Source: Clostridiales bacterium (lineage in GTDB: Bacteria > Bacillota > Clostridia > Lachnospirales > Lachnospiraceae). Taken from it: DNA of 51,503 nt. Positions 24,487 to 33,242 of this stretch are shown one piece after another. Positions within the stretch are counted from its first letter, which is position 1; each line of letters begins with the position of its first letter. The notes beneath the pieces were generated by a model, which had not been told where the DNA came from, made no database searches, and saw only the letters and a program-made list of their open reading frames with translations. A program made the translations under genes and the position numbers. The stretch covers positions 1 to 51,503 of the forward strand of contig JAAYTK010000022.1 in the NCBI GenBank assembly GCA_012523775.1, in the 5' to 3' direction.

Positions 24487-27126
24487 CTAGACTCTGTCTT
24501 TAATTTTATTCTGTATTGTATACAGTTTATTTAGAGCATCTATTGGAGTAAGCCTTGAAAGATCCATATCCCTAAGCTCTGTTATTATATCTTCATTTCC
24601 GGATATAGAAAATAATGAGAGCTGTTCGACGGTTGAATCCATCATAAAATCGGATTTTAGCGATTCTACATTTGTAGAAATGTCCTTGGCCTTAAGGGCA
24701 AGATCATTTCCGATAAGCTCATCCACAATCTCATTGGCTCGTTTTATCACTGTTACAGGTACACCGGCAAGTTTCGCCACCTGAATACCGTAGCTTTTGT
24801 CGGCACCGCCCTTAACAATCTTTCGAAGAAAGATTATATCATCTCCCTGCTCCTTAACGGCGATACAGTAGTTATTTACTCCCTCAAGTTTTCCCTCAAG
24901 TTCGGTAAGCTCATGGTAATGGGTAGCAAATAAGGTCTTTGCGCCGAGTGTTGATTTATTGCTGATATGCTCAATAACTGCCCAGGCAATTGATAAACCG
25001 TCATATGTGCTGGTTCCTCTTCCTATCTCATCGAGTATGAGCAGACTGTTCTTCGTGGCATTTCTGAGTATATTGGCCACCTCGGTCATTTCCACCATAA
25101 ATGTACTCTGACCGCCTGCTAAGTCATCCGAGGCACCTACCCTTGTAAATATCCTGTCTACAATCCCGATATCCGCACTGTCCGCCGGGACAAAGCTTCC
25201 TATCTGAGCCATAAGAACGATTAGTGCAGTCTGTCTCATATAGGTGGATTTACCAGCCATATTTGGACCTGTTATTATAGAAATACGGTTTGAATCATTA
25301 TCGAGTAATGTATCATTGGCCACAAACATATCATTGGAGATGGTTTTTTCAACGACCGGATGACGTCCGTTCTTAATGAAAATCCTACCCTCCGTATTTA
25401 TACTTGGGCATACATAATTGTTTTTTTCGGCCACCATCGCCAATGATGCATATACATCAAGCTTCGCAATTGCCTTAGCTGTTTTCTGAATACGATTAAC
25501 CTCCTGTCCGATCCGATCTCTGATTTCACAGAATAAATCGTATTCCAAAGAAAAAAGTTTATCCTCTGCTCCAAGAATTATATCCTCCAGCTCTTTTAGT
25601 TCATTGGTGGTATAACGCTCGGCATTTGCCAGGGTCTGTTTCCTTGTCCATTCATCGGGAACTAAATCCTTATATGAATTTGTTACTTCGAGATAATATC
25701 CAAAGACACGGTTGAATTTTATCCTGAGGTTTTTAATTCCTGTGGCATCCCGTTCCTTAGCCTCCAATTCCATAAGCCAGTCCTTGCCCTCAGTCTTGGC
25801 ACTTCTTAATCGGTCAACCTCTTTATTATAATCCTTTTTTATAATACCGCCTTCCTTGAGATTTATGGGCGGCTCATCCTCAATGGAGGCATTTATAAGT
25901 TCATAGATATCCGATAGATCATCTAATTCGTTATAAATCTCCCTAATAAGTTCACTATCAATATTCTGTATTAAGAATTTGATATGAGGCAGCATTTCCA
26001 GAGAGGATTTAAATGCAATTAAATCTCTGGGATTCGCACTCTTATAACTGATTTTGCCCATCAGTCTTTCCAGATCGTAGATAGGATTAAGATATTCCCG
26101 AATTTCCTCCCTGGTAATCATGTTTTCCTTAAGTTGATTGACAGCATTAAGTCTTTGGATAATCATATCATGATCTATTAAGGGCTGCTCAAGATAGTTC
26201 CTAAGCAGTCTTGCGCCCATGGCTGTTTTAGTCTTATCGAGTACCCATAATAGGGAGCCTCTTTTTTGCTTATCGCGAATAGTCTCGGTTAGCTCCAGAT
26301 TTCGGACCGTGGAACTGTCAAGAAGCATGAATTTATCGTAAGTGTACGGAGTCAGCTTGGTAATATGAGACAAAGCTGTCTTTTGAGTCTCGATTAAAAA
26401 CTGCATAATACTACCGGCTGCTATGGTACCGATGGTGTAGTCCTTAAGACCGATACCGTCAAGGCTTCCCACGTTGAAATGCTTCATCAAAGCCCTTATG
26501 CATAATGCGTCATCAAAATACCAGGGCTCCAAAGGAGATAATGAAATATTATATATTGTCTTTAAGGCATCTATATTAATGTCTGAAACAAGAAATGAAT
26601 CATTACAGATGATCTCAGAAGGTGACCATTTGTATATCTCATCCATCAGTTTTCTGTTATCATCTATCTCCGTAACAAAATAATCTCCTGTTGTGATATC
26701 GACAACGGAGATACCGTAAGCATTGGTTGTATGTACGACTGCCATCAGATAGTTATTCCTGGTTTCATCCAGTACCTGTGTATTCAGATTGGTACCGGGG
26801 CTGACTATTCTGACAACCTCTCTTTTCACAAGACCCTTGGCTGTCTTCGGATCCTCAACCTGTTCGCATATGGCCACACGATATCCTCTGGAAATAAGCT
26901 TACTTAGATAATTCTCTACCGCATGGTAAGGAACACCGCACATAGGAGCTTTTTCTTCTTTTCCGATGTTTTTACCTGTAAGTGCTATCTCCAGTTCCTT
27001 GGAACAAATCTTAGCATCCTCGAAGAACATCTCATAAAAATCTCCCAAACGGTAAAACAGTATACAGTCTTTATATTGCTCCTTAATCTGCAAATATTGC
27101 TGCATTAACGGAGTTAAGCTCGTCAT
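24487..27126 (-). CDS. mutS: DNA mismatch repair protein MutS
   Basis: An 879-residue mismatch sensor. The N-terminal mismatch-binding domain contains the Phe-X-Glu motif within YRLGDFYEMFFEDA (about residues 25-38), and the C-terminal ABC-type ATPase shows GPNMAGKSTYMRQ, the STFMVEM signature region, LLILDEIGRGTSTYDG and the FATHYHEL switch. The start at 27126 is chosen because AAGGA lies nine bases upstream; the ATG six codons earlier has none. A strong predicted promoter with two dyads (27188-27243) lies immediately upstream, so the mutS-mutL-miaA set is probably transcribed from there. Confidence 0.96.
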   Translation of the reverse strand: MTSLTPLMQQYLQIKEQYKDCILFYRLGDFYEMFFEDAKICSKELEIALTGKNIGKEEKAPMCGVPYHAVENYLSKLISRGYRVAICEQVEDPKTAKGLVKREVVRIVSPGTNLNTQVLDETRNNYLMAVVHTTNAYGISVVDITTGDYFVTEIDDNRKLMDEIYKWSPSEIICNDSFLVSDINIDALKTIYNISLSPLEPWYFDDALCIRALMKHFNVGSLDGIGLKDYTIGTIAAGSIMQFLIETQKTALSHITKLTPYTYDKFMLLDSSTVRNLELTETIRDKQKRGSLLWVLDKTKTAMGARLLRNYLEQPLIDHDMIIQRLNAVNQLKENMITREEIREYLNPIYDLERLMGKISYKSANPRDLIAFKSSLEMLPHIKFLIQNIDSELIREIYNELDDLSDIYELINASIEDEPPINLKEGGIIKKDYNKEVDRLRSAKTEGKDWLMELEAKERDATGIKNLRIKFNRVFGYYLEVTNSYKDLVPDEWTRKQTLANAERYTTNELKELEDIILGAEDKLFSLEYDLFCEIRDRIGQEVNRIQKTAKAIAKLDVYASLAMVAEKNNYVCPSINTEGRIFIKNGRHPVVEKTISNDMFVANDTLLDNDSNRISIITGPNMAGKSTYMRQTALIVLMAQIGSFVPADSADIGIVDRIFTRVGASDDLAGGQSTFMVEMTEVANILRNATKNSLLILDEIGRGTSTYDGLSIAWAVIEHISNKSTLGAKTLFATHYHELTELEGKLEGVNNYCIAVKEQGDDIIFLRKIVKGGADKSYGIQVAKLAGVPVTVIKRANEIVDELIGNDLALKAKDISTNVESLKSDFMMDSTVEQLSLFSISGNEDIITELRDMDLSRLTPIDALNKLYTIQNKIKDRV

Positions 27127-27187
27127 TTTAGTATGTCCTTTCATATGTATCTTATCTTATTCTTATCTTATTTATTCGATTAGTATA

Positions 27188-27243
27188 GCGTACGAGTACG
27201 CTTATTTCTTAAATAGTATATCATAAAGCATGATATTTTCCAA
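27188..27243 (-). promoter_or_regulatory. mutS promoter with two palindromic elements
   Basis: TTGGAA (27243-27238), 17 bp, TATACT (27220-27215) with an extended TG dinucleotide, on the minus strand. A perfect 7-bp-arm dyad ATATCAT-N5-ATGATAT (27218-27236) overlaps the spacer and the -10 box, and a second dyad GCGTAC-GA-GTACGC (27188-27201) lies near the expected transcription start. Both are placed where a repressor would act. Promoter call fairly good; regulator unknown. Confidence 0.6.
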
Positions 27244-27281
27244 AGAAAATATAAACTATAAATCCTACCTACTTATACTAT

Positions 27282-27758
27282 TTACTGTATATCATCGAGT
27301 AAATCTGTTCCGTCTGCGGCTGTGGTTGCAAGCACATCACAGCGCTCATTTTGCGGATGTCCGCTATGGCCTCTGACCCATATATATTCAACCGTATGGG
27401 GTTCCATGGCCTTAAGGAGACGCTTCCAAAGGTCTACGTTCTTAACAGGCTCGTTCTGCCCTCTCTTCCATCCCTTCTTAATCCATCCATCCAGCCAGTT
27501 CTCATTAAAGGCCTTAACCAGATACTGTGAATCAGAATATAAAGTTACATGACAGGGTTTTGTAAGAGCCTCAAGTCCTACGATTGCCGCCATCAGCTCC
27601 ATTCGATTATTGGTAGTTTTTTTATAGCCTGCGCTGTATTCTCTTATATGCATCTGACCTTTTGAATCTATATATTCAATAACGGTTCCATAGCCTCCGG
27701 GTCCGTCCGGATTTCCTCTGGCAGCTCCATCCGTATATATATTTACCTTAGTAATCAT
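27282..27758 (-). CDS. rnhA: Ribonuclease HI
   Basis: A 158-residue enzyme that cuts the RNA strand of RNA-DNA hybrids. The four catalytic acidic residues are visible in YTDGAARGNPG-like IYTDGAARGNPDG, NNRMELMA, LYSDSQYLVKA and HPQNERCDVLA. It also has the basic protrusion region GWIKKGWKRGQNEPVKN typical of the E. coli-type enzyme. AGGAGG precedes the ATG. It follows the MutS-like gene by 24 bp and precedes the mutS promoter. A type II enzyme, rnhB, is at 39162-39956. Confidence 0.95.
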   Translation of the reverse strand: MITKVNIYTDGAARGNPDGPGGYGTVIEYIDSKGQMHIREYSAGYKKTTNNRMELMAAIVGLEALTKPCHVTLYSDSQYLVKAFNENWLDGWIKKGWKRGQNEPVKNVDLWKRLLKAMEPHTVEYIWVRGHSGHPQNERCDVLATTAADGTDLLDDIQ

Positions 27759-27782
27759 GACTACCTCCTGATTTATGTTTGC

Positions 27783-29459
27783 TTATTCGTGAATACTCCA
27801 TTCTCCTGTTTTCATATATTCGTCCGCTGCAGCTTCGGCTTTAGTAATAATATCATTGGAATACCCCAGCATCCTGAGAAGTTTTATTGCATTCTTAGAT
27901 ACCGCTCTTCCCTTATATAGCTTATAATCAAACAGAACCTTATTTCCTTCTACTCTCTCGCGGAAATGATAATTTGAATAAAGCTTTTCCAGAATATAGG
28001 TAAGCTCAATATCATGGGTTGCGGCAAAGCATAAGACATTTTCCTTTGATAAGGATGCAAGAATTCTTGAGGATGCCGCTATTCTCTCTAAAGTATTGGT
28101 ACCACGAAGCACCTCATCCACAAAGCATAGGACGGGATACCTGCCTCTGCAGTTATCGATTATACGCTTTAAAGACTTTATTTCAACAATAAAATAACTT
28201 TCATTACCCAGTATATTATCCTTAAGAGCCATCGACGAATATATAACGAAATAGTTAGCCCTGTAGTCTCGGCTAAGGGATGTATAAATGGTTTGTGAAA
28301 GAATTGCGTTAATTGCCAAGGATTTAATAAAAGTGGACTTACCTGAGGCATTGGAGCCTGTCAGCAATGTACATCTGTCTTCGGTTATGGAGTTGGGTAC
28401 AGGATTCTCGATTAACGGATGAAAAACATCCGTAACAGACAGTCTGTTTTTTCTGTTATCCTGATATAGCTTAGGAATGCTGTAATAATCCACCATTTCA
28501 CGAAATGAAGCGGCGGCAATCATACTGTCAAGAAAGCCGACGATCTTAAATATACGAATCATGGCTTCCTTATTCTTCTTAAAAAAGCTTAACATCTTAT
28601 TATACTTTATCAGATCATGGTGAACTATCATGCGATAATAATCCAGTAGGGCTTCCAGAATACTTCCGGTTGCATTTCTCGCAACAACGATAGACGAGCC
28701 TCTCTTAAATTGTCTGAAAGTCTTCAAATCGGCAGACAGTCTGTTGGTATAAGGCTCAAGCTCAGGTATCTGTACATTCAGTATTCCTTCAATGCTGTCA
28801 AGAAGTCTTAACTGAAAGGATATAATTAAAATATAATTTTCAATTTTAGCCTTGTACTTAAAATATGAAAAAATATTTATAACAATGGTAAATATGGTTA
28901 ATCCCATACCGAGAGGCGGATAAACAAAGATAAGACCTATTGATGTAAACAGAAGAAGAGCCAATAGATAATGCAATAGATTACCTGATGGTTCCTGTTC
29001 GCTTAGCTTATCTGCATATATAAAAGCGGATATTTTACTTAGCTTACCGATTTTATTAAGCTTAGTCTGTATCTGTATTCTTTCATATTGGTGTGATTGA
29101 AAATATTCTATTAAACGATTTCTTTCCTCGAGTTCCTGTGGTGAAAAGCATGGCTTACGAAGAAGAGTATATAGATATTCTTCGCCCAATGAGCATTGAG
29201 TATTATTCATTCTTCGGTATATCTCATCCATTTCGAGGTCATTCCATGTAATATCATCTATATCCATATAGTCATCCCTCTGGGTAAGATAGTATGCCTT
29301 AATTGATTCCATTTTTTCAGCTGAATAGTCAGTATAGGGGATAGTTCCCCATTCATCTATAAGTCTCTTAGCAAGAGCTTTTTTCATATTGCGCTCACTA
29401 ACTAAACTGAAAATAATTAAGCCCAATGTTACGATTAAAAAATACAGAATATATTCCAT
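27783..29459 (-). CDS. Membrane-anchored MutS-like ATPase
   Basis: A 558-residue protein with a MutS-type ABC ATPase at its C-terminus: Walker A GSNASGKST (about residues 368-376), then VEIKSLKRII, the CFVDEVLRGTNTLE Walker B/D-loop region and the CFAATHDIELTY switch. The mismatch-binding domain I is absent. An N-terminal transmembrane helix (2-20) and a central hydrophobic pair (161-180 and 183-200) suggest membrane attachment. Similar MutS-related proteins occur in clostridia and Bacteroidetes; their role is not known and need not be mismatch repair. GGGAG precedes the ATG. It precedes rnhA by 24 bp. Confidence 0.85.
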   Translation of the reverse strand: MEYILYFLIVTLGLIIFSLVSERNMKKALAKRLIDEWGTIPYTDYSAEKMESIKAYYLTQRDDYMDIDDITWNDLEMDEIYRRMNNTQCSLGEEYLYTLLRKPCFSPQELEERNRLIEYFQSHQYERIQIQTKLNKIGKLSKISAFIYADKLSEQEPSGNLLHYLLALLLFTSIGLIFVYPPLGMGLTIFTIVINIFSYFKYKAKIENYILIISFQLRLLDSIEGILNVQIPELEPYTNRLSADLKTFRQFKRGSSIVVARNATGSILEALLDYYRMIVHHDLIKYNKMLSFFKKNKEAMIRIFKIVGFLDSMIAAASFREMVDYYSIPKLYQDNRKNRLSVTDVFHPLIENPVPNSITEDRCTLLTGSNASGKSTFIKSLAINAILSQTIYTSLSRDYRANYFVIYSSMALKDNILGNESYFIVEIKSLKRIIDNCRGRYPVLCFVDEVLRGTNTLERIAASSRILASLSKENVLCFAATHDIELTYILEKLYSNYHFRERVEGNKVLFDYKLYKGRAVSKNAIKLLRMLGYSNDIITKAEAAADEYMKTGEWSIHE

Positions 29460-29509
29460 GCTTAACTCCCTATTATATTTACTATGATAAAAATCTCACT
29501 AATTATTGT

Positions 29510-29538
29510 ATAGTATACCAATTACTTTGTCCATACAA
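29510..29538 (-). promoter_or_regulatory. Candidate promoter of the MutS-like gene
   Basis: TTGTAT (29538-29533), 17 bp, TACTAT (29515-29510), minus strand, about 50 bp before the ATG. The overlapping TATACT one step upstream is an alternative -10. The -35 overlaps the end of the terminator of the NlpC/P60 gene. Modest match only. Confidence 0.35.
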
Positions 29539-29590
29539 AAGAGCCATGGGTTATAACCATGACTCTTCGTTTGTGTGCCAGGCATGGCAC
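29534..29590 (-). terminator. Rho-independent terminator of the NlpC/P60 gene
   Basis: On the minus strand AAGAGTCATGG pairs with CCATGGCTCTT (29567-29557 with 29549-29539, one G-U pair), followed by TTTTGT. Directly after the stop codon a smaller 6-bp hairpin GTGCCA-N4-TGGCAC (29575-29590, overlapping the stop) precedes it. The main hairpin plus T run is a good terminator. Confidence 0.75.
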
Positions 29591-30684
29591 TAATCATTTA
29601 TTATTCTTACGCACTTAACTGGTGTTCTGTAGTATACATTGGATATCTTAATTCCGTCTCTCTTGTTGCTCGCATGAATAATCTTGCCATTACCGATGTA
29701 TATTGCCACATGATTGATGTATGACTTGCTTCCATAGAATACAAGATCGCCGGCCTTTAATTGTGAAGCTTTGATACTGGTACCCTTCTTAGCCTGTTCT
29801 CTTGATGTTCTGGGTAAGCTATATCCAAATTCAGCGAACACAGCCTGCGCAAATCCGGAGCAGTCAACACCCTTATTATTCTTCAGGCGATAACTACCGG
29901 AACCACCCCATACATATCTGTAGCCTAAGAACTTCCTGGCGAAATTAACGATGTTGGCTCTCCTAGAGGATATGCCTGGACCTAACAGCAATTCCTGCAT
30001 GGTGTATGCCTGAGGAAGCTTATAGGATAAGTCCACATATTTCTTGGCAACATATCCAACGGTACCTGTTTCGGAATCATCACCATCTAAGCTTACCTTA
30101 ACCCATTTGTTTATTTCTTCACCATAAGTAACAACCAATGGATCCAGAACCAATATCTCCTCACCGGGTGCGATAAAGTCAATTATATTATCATCACTGA
30201 TGGAAGGATCTTTTCTTACACGGAGATTTCCTTCGCCGTTAAAAACTGCTATATAGTTTGCAACAGTTAAAGCTAATTTTGTGGCTTCCTGTCCGATAAT
30301 CAGATATTCACTCTTAACATATCCTGTTACCTTACCGGATTGAACCTTAGTCCATCCGTTGTTATCCGGCTCTATTATTTCACAGCCGGAATTCTTTGGC
30401 ATCTTACCAAGAATTTTACCGTCCTCACTGGGCTTTTCTCTAACCAAAAGGTTGGTATCTACGTCTGCTATACCTATATTGTTAAAGCCCGGAACAAGTA
30501 TGTCATTAGATGATAGAGATGTTACACTCTCATCTTCGGATGTAGGAGGAATCTCAATTCCTGTCTTATCATGGACAAAACCTGCAACGGCGTGTTCTGT
30601 TGCCATTACGGGTGCTGCACTTGTAAATAATAAAATCATTCCGGTAATGCTTGCGGTTGTAAGCTTCAGAAGCTTATTATTCAT
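29590..30684 (-). CDS. Secreted NlpC/P60 peptidoglycan hydrolase with SH3 domains
   Basis: A 364-residue exported cell-wall hydrolase. A signal peptide (about residues 1-29, cut near VMATE) is followed by two bacterial SH3 domains (about 71-130 and 140-220), which should bind wall, and a C-terminal NlpC/P60 cysteine peptidase. Catalytic Cys275 sits in GVDCSGF, His325 in NHVAIYIG and the third polar residue His337 in IIHASN. These enzymes usually cut gamma-D-Glu-meso-diaminopimelate bonds. GGAGG precedes the ATG. It is monocistronic: a near-perfect promoter upstream, a terminator downstream. Confidence 0.93.
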   Translation of the reverse strand: MNNKLLKLTTASITGMILLFTSAAPVMATEHAVAGFVHDKTGIEIPPTSEDESVTSLSSNDILVPGFNNIGIADVDTNLLVREKPSEDGKILGKMPKNSGCEIIEPDNNGWTKVQSGKVTGYVKSEYLIIGQEATKLALTVANYIAVFNGEGNLRVRKDPSISDDNIIDFIAPGEEILVLDPLVVTYGEEINKWVKVSLDGDDSETGTVGYVAKKYVDLSYKLPQAYTMQELLLGPGISSRRANIVNFARKFLGYRYVWGGSGSYRLKNNKGVDCSGFAQAVFAEFGYSLPRTSREQAKKGTSIKASQLKAGDLVFYGSKSYINHVAIYIGNGKIIHASNKRDGIKISNVYYRTPVKCVRIIND

Positions 30685-30787
30685 TTTGAAATGTCCTCCA
30701 AATTAATATTGTTGTATCAAGTATATCCGAAGGTAATGGAAAGTCTTAACTAAATTGTTACACAAATATTAAATATATTACGGGAGT

Positions 30788-30816
30788 ATTATAACAAAAC
30801 GGTGAATTTTTGTCAA
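30788..30816 (-). promoter_or_regulatory. Near-perfect sigma-A promoter of the NlpC/P60 gene
   Basis: TTGACA (30816-30811), 17 bp, TATAAT (30793-30788) on the minus strand, with an extended TG before the -10: a consensus match. A second TTGACA (30827-30822) lies exactly 11 bp upstream, and a dyad AAAGTT-N4-AACTTT (30827-30842) abuts it. The leader is about 100 bases. The rest of the 301-bp gap (30685-30985) holds the spoIVA terminator and AT-rich sequence without a gene. Confidence 0.85.
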
Positions 30817-30914
30817 CAATATGTCAAAAGTTTTTCAACTTTCGTCATATTTAACAAAAACGTCCAATAAAATAGTACTATATACCTAGAAATACAATTT
30901 TTATATAATAATAA

Positions 30915-30950
30915 AGCCGCCTACAGTCCGTGGCACGGTAACAGGCGACT
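30915..30950 (-). terminator. Terminator downstream of spoIVA
   Basis: On the minus strand AGTCGCCT (30950-30943) pairs with AGGCGGCT (30922-30915) over 8 bp including one G-U, with a small inner CCG/CGG stem, followed by TTTATTATTAT. It stands 36 bp after the spoIVA stop. Good match to an intrinsic terminator, though the T tract is interrupted. Confidence 0.65.
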
Positions 30951-30985
30951 CTAATATTAAATAAATATTAAACATACTTAATAAT

Positions 30986-32464
30986 TTATATGATAATGCA
31001 GATAAGTCCACCACTGCTGTCATTAATTATCTTTTGCATGGTTTCCTGAAGCTTAAGCTGGCTGTCTTCATTTAGCTTATTAACCTTGCTGTTGATACCG
31101 TCATCTACAAGCTGCCGTACCGACTTTCCGAAGATATTGGTTTCCCATATACCGTCGGGATTTTCCTTGGCATTTTCATTGATATAGTCAATCAGATCCT
31201 TAGCCTGTTCCTCTGAGCCGACGATTGGGGCAACCTCAGTCATAATTTCTGCCCGAATCATGTGAATTGAAGGAGCATTTGCTTTAATTTTAACACCGTA
31301 TTTACTGCCATGCTTCATAATCTCAGGCTCTTCAATGGTAATCTCCTCCTTCAGAGGCGATACCACACCATAACCCTTGCTTTTTACCTGACTGACGGCT
31401 TGGGATACCATCTCGAATTCGGCTTTTTTAGCGGCAAGCTCTTTTATTGTAGATATAAGCTGATATTCTCCGTTAATCGGTATGCCAATTAAATCACTGA
31501 GAATCTTATAGTAATAGACATCATCAAACTCGACGTTGACGGATACTGTTCCATCCTGCATATCCACCTTTTCCAGTTTAAATCTTTTTACGTACTCACT
31601 ATCAGTAACAAAATTAGATGGATCTGCATCCTTTACACGGTTTATATTATAGAATAATGATTTTACCGAGGATATTAAATCTTCTTTTAACCAGTGGTCA
31701 GGAGGAAGCATTTCAGCCCATTTAGGCATGTAGAAATTCAGTTCCGTTATAGGGAATACGGAAAGAATACTTGCCATTATATTATGTATATCTTCCTTCT
31801 TGAGCTGTTCACAATTGACCGGCATAACGGTTACGTCAAATCTTTGCTCGATTTCATTTGCGATTCTTATGGTGTCATTGGAATAAGGCTTACTGGTATT
31901 TAACAATACTATAAACGGTTTTCCAAGTTCCTTTAACTCTTCTATGGTCTTCTCTTCGGGAATCATATAATTGGTTCTTGGAATCTCTCCGAAGCTTCCG
32001 TCGGTTGTGATTACAATACCTATGGTGGAATGATCATTGATGACCTTCTTTGTACCGACTTCAGCCGCCTGGGAAAATGGAATCTCATGATCAAACCACG
32101 GTGTTTTTACCATCCGCTCATGCTGATTTTCAATATGACCCGTGGCACCCTCCACCATGTAACCCACGCAATCGATAAGACGTATCTTTACTCTTGTTTC
32201 ATCGTTAAGTGCTATTTCCGCCGCTTCCTTAGGTATGAATTTTGGCTCGGTAGTCATAATTGTCTTACCGGCGGCAGCCTGTGGCAACTCATCTATTGCC
32301 CTCTCCTTGCTATGGACATCTTCAATACCCGGTATGACTAAGAGATCCATAAATCTCTTAATAAAGGTAGATTTTCCTGTTCTTACCGGCCCTACCACAC
32401 CTATGTATATTTCACCGCCTGTCCTAGCCTGAATATCATTATAAACATCAAACTGACCCAACAT
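30986..32464 (-). CDS. spoIVA: Stage IV sporulation protein A (spore coat ATPase)
   Basis: A 492-residue protein, the same length as Bacillus subtilis SpoIVA, which polymerises with ATP hydrolysis to form the basement layer of the spore coat around the forespore. It has the N-terminal IQARTGGEIYIGVVG block, Walker A GPVRTGKST (residues 25-33), and ends with SSGGLICII, the conserved C-terminus needed for SpoVM-dependent localisation. GGAGG precedes the ATG. Its presence shows the organism belongs to an endospore-forming lineage. In Bacillus it is made in the mother cell under sigma-E; a box resembling a sigma-E -10 lies upstream but lacks a clear -35. Confidence 0.97.
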   Translation of the reverse strand: MLGQFDVYNDIQARTGGEIYIGVVGPVRTGKSTFIKRFMDLLVIPGIEDVHSKERAIDELPQAAAGKTIMTTEPKFIPKEAAEIALNDETRVKIRLIDCVGYMVEGATGHIENQHERMVKTPWFDHEIPFSQAAEVGTKKVINDHSTIGIVITTDGSFGEIPRTNYMIPEEKTIEELKELGKPFIVLLNTSKPYSNDTIRIANEIEQRFDVTVMPVNCEQLKKEDIHNIMASILSVFPITELNFYMPKWAEMLPPDHWLKEDLISSVKSLFYNINRVKDADPSNFVTDSEYVKRFKLEKVDMQDGTVSVNVEFDDVYYYKILSDLIGIPINGEYQLISTIKELAAKKAEFEMVSQAVSQVKSKGYGVVSPLKEEITIEEPEIMKHGSKYGVKIKANAPSIHMIRAEIMTEVAPIVGSEEQAKDLIDYINENAKENPDGIWETNIFGKSVRQLVDDGINSKVNKLNEDSQLKLQETMQKIINDSSGGLICIII

Positions 32465-32563
32465 ATGTCAACCTCCTAATGGTTATAGTTAAAGATATGC
32501 TGGGCAGTAAAATTCTATGATATAAGATATGTACTTGTTATCTTGAAATTTTAATATTTACTT

Positions 32564-33163
32564 TTAATTTATTTTTCCGAATTTATTAAAAGGATAAATT
32601 CTAAGTACTGCCTTACCCTCCACATGGCTGAAGTCAATAAGTCCGAAATCTCTGCTGTCCATGCTGCTTTCGCGGTTATCACCCATTACGAATAGCTGAT
32701 CCTCTCCTACGGTGACAGGGAGCTTAAAGCTACCCGGTTCGGTAATCCCCTTTATATAGGGCTCATCCAGACGTTCATTATTCACATATACATAACCGTC
32801 AATAATATCAATCACATCCCCCGGGACTGCGATTACTCTTTTAACAAGACGGTCTCTGCTTTCCTCTTTCCTGCCAAATACCGAGAATATATTTCCTATA
32901 GAACGGAAGAATTCCTGCAGACGGGAACCTATTTCCCTATTCATATAGAATACGATAATATCTCCGTTTTGGGGAGATTTCTTAATATAAGACAGTCGGT
33001 TTACAACCAATCTCTGTTCAGCAATCAGGGTATCCTGCATGGATACCTCCTTAACCGTTGCCATGGCAAAGAACTGGCTGTTAATCAGTGCCGAAAGGAA
33101 CAAGGCAAGACCTATGATAATTATCCAACTTCTAATCTCTTTTAAAATTTTTTCTCGTTTCAT
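32564..33163 (-). CDS. lepB: Signal peptidase I (first copy)
   Basis: A 199-residue membrane serine protease that cleaves Sec and Tat signal peptides. One N-terminal transmembrane helix (about residues 12-33) precedes the catalytic Ser in VSMQDTL and the general base Lys in LVKRVIAVPGD; the C-terminal GDNRESSMDSRDFGL box is intact. The start at 33163 is chosen because GAGG stands at normal spacing; the ATG two codons earlier would be too close. It lies between gpsA and spoIVA, preceded by an unusual palindromic repeat. A second copy lies at 40835-41425. Confidence 0.92.
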   Translation of the reverse strand: MKREKILKEIRSWIIIIGLALFLSALINSQFFAMATVKEVSMQDTLIAEQRLVVNRLSYIKKSPQNGDIIVFYMNREIGSRLQEFFRSIGNIFSVFGRKEESRDRLVKRVIAVPGDVIDIIDGYVYVNNERLDEPYIKGITEPGSFKLPVTVGEDQLFVMGDNRESSMDSRDFGLIDFSHVEGKAVLRIYPFNKFGKIN

Positions 33164-33181
33164 ATTCATACCTCATTTTAA

Positions 33182-33242
33182 CGGTACCAGGTACTGTACC
33201 AGGTACCGTACCTGGTACCGATATAAGTACCGATATACCGTT
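33182..33242. repeat. Five-unit 12-bp repeat forming nested palindromes
   Basis: Units with exact 12-bp period start at 33184, 33196, 33208, 33220 and 33232. The first two contain GTACCAGGTAC, the third its reverse complement GTACCTGGTAC, the last two diverge to GATATAAGTAC and GATATACC. Arms 33182-33194 and 33208-33220 pair perfectly over 13 bp. It fills the gap between gpsA and lepB. No T tract follows, so it is not a classical terminator; a mobile or slippage-derived repeat, or an mRNA stabiliser, is possible. Confidence 0.7.

Noticed and set aside
32512-32519. CATAGAAT resembling a sigma-E -10 box upstream of spoIVA
   Set aside because: Seven of eight bases fit the consensus I know, but I found no matching -35 at 13-14 bp spacing, so it is not listed as a promoter.
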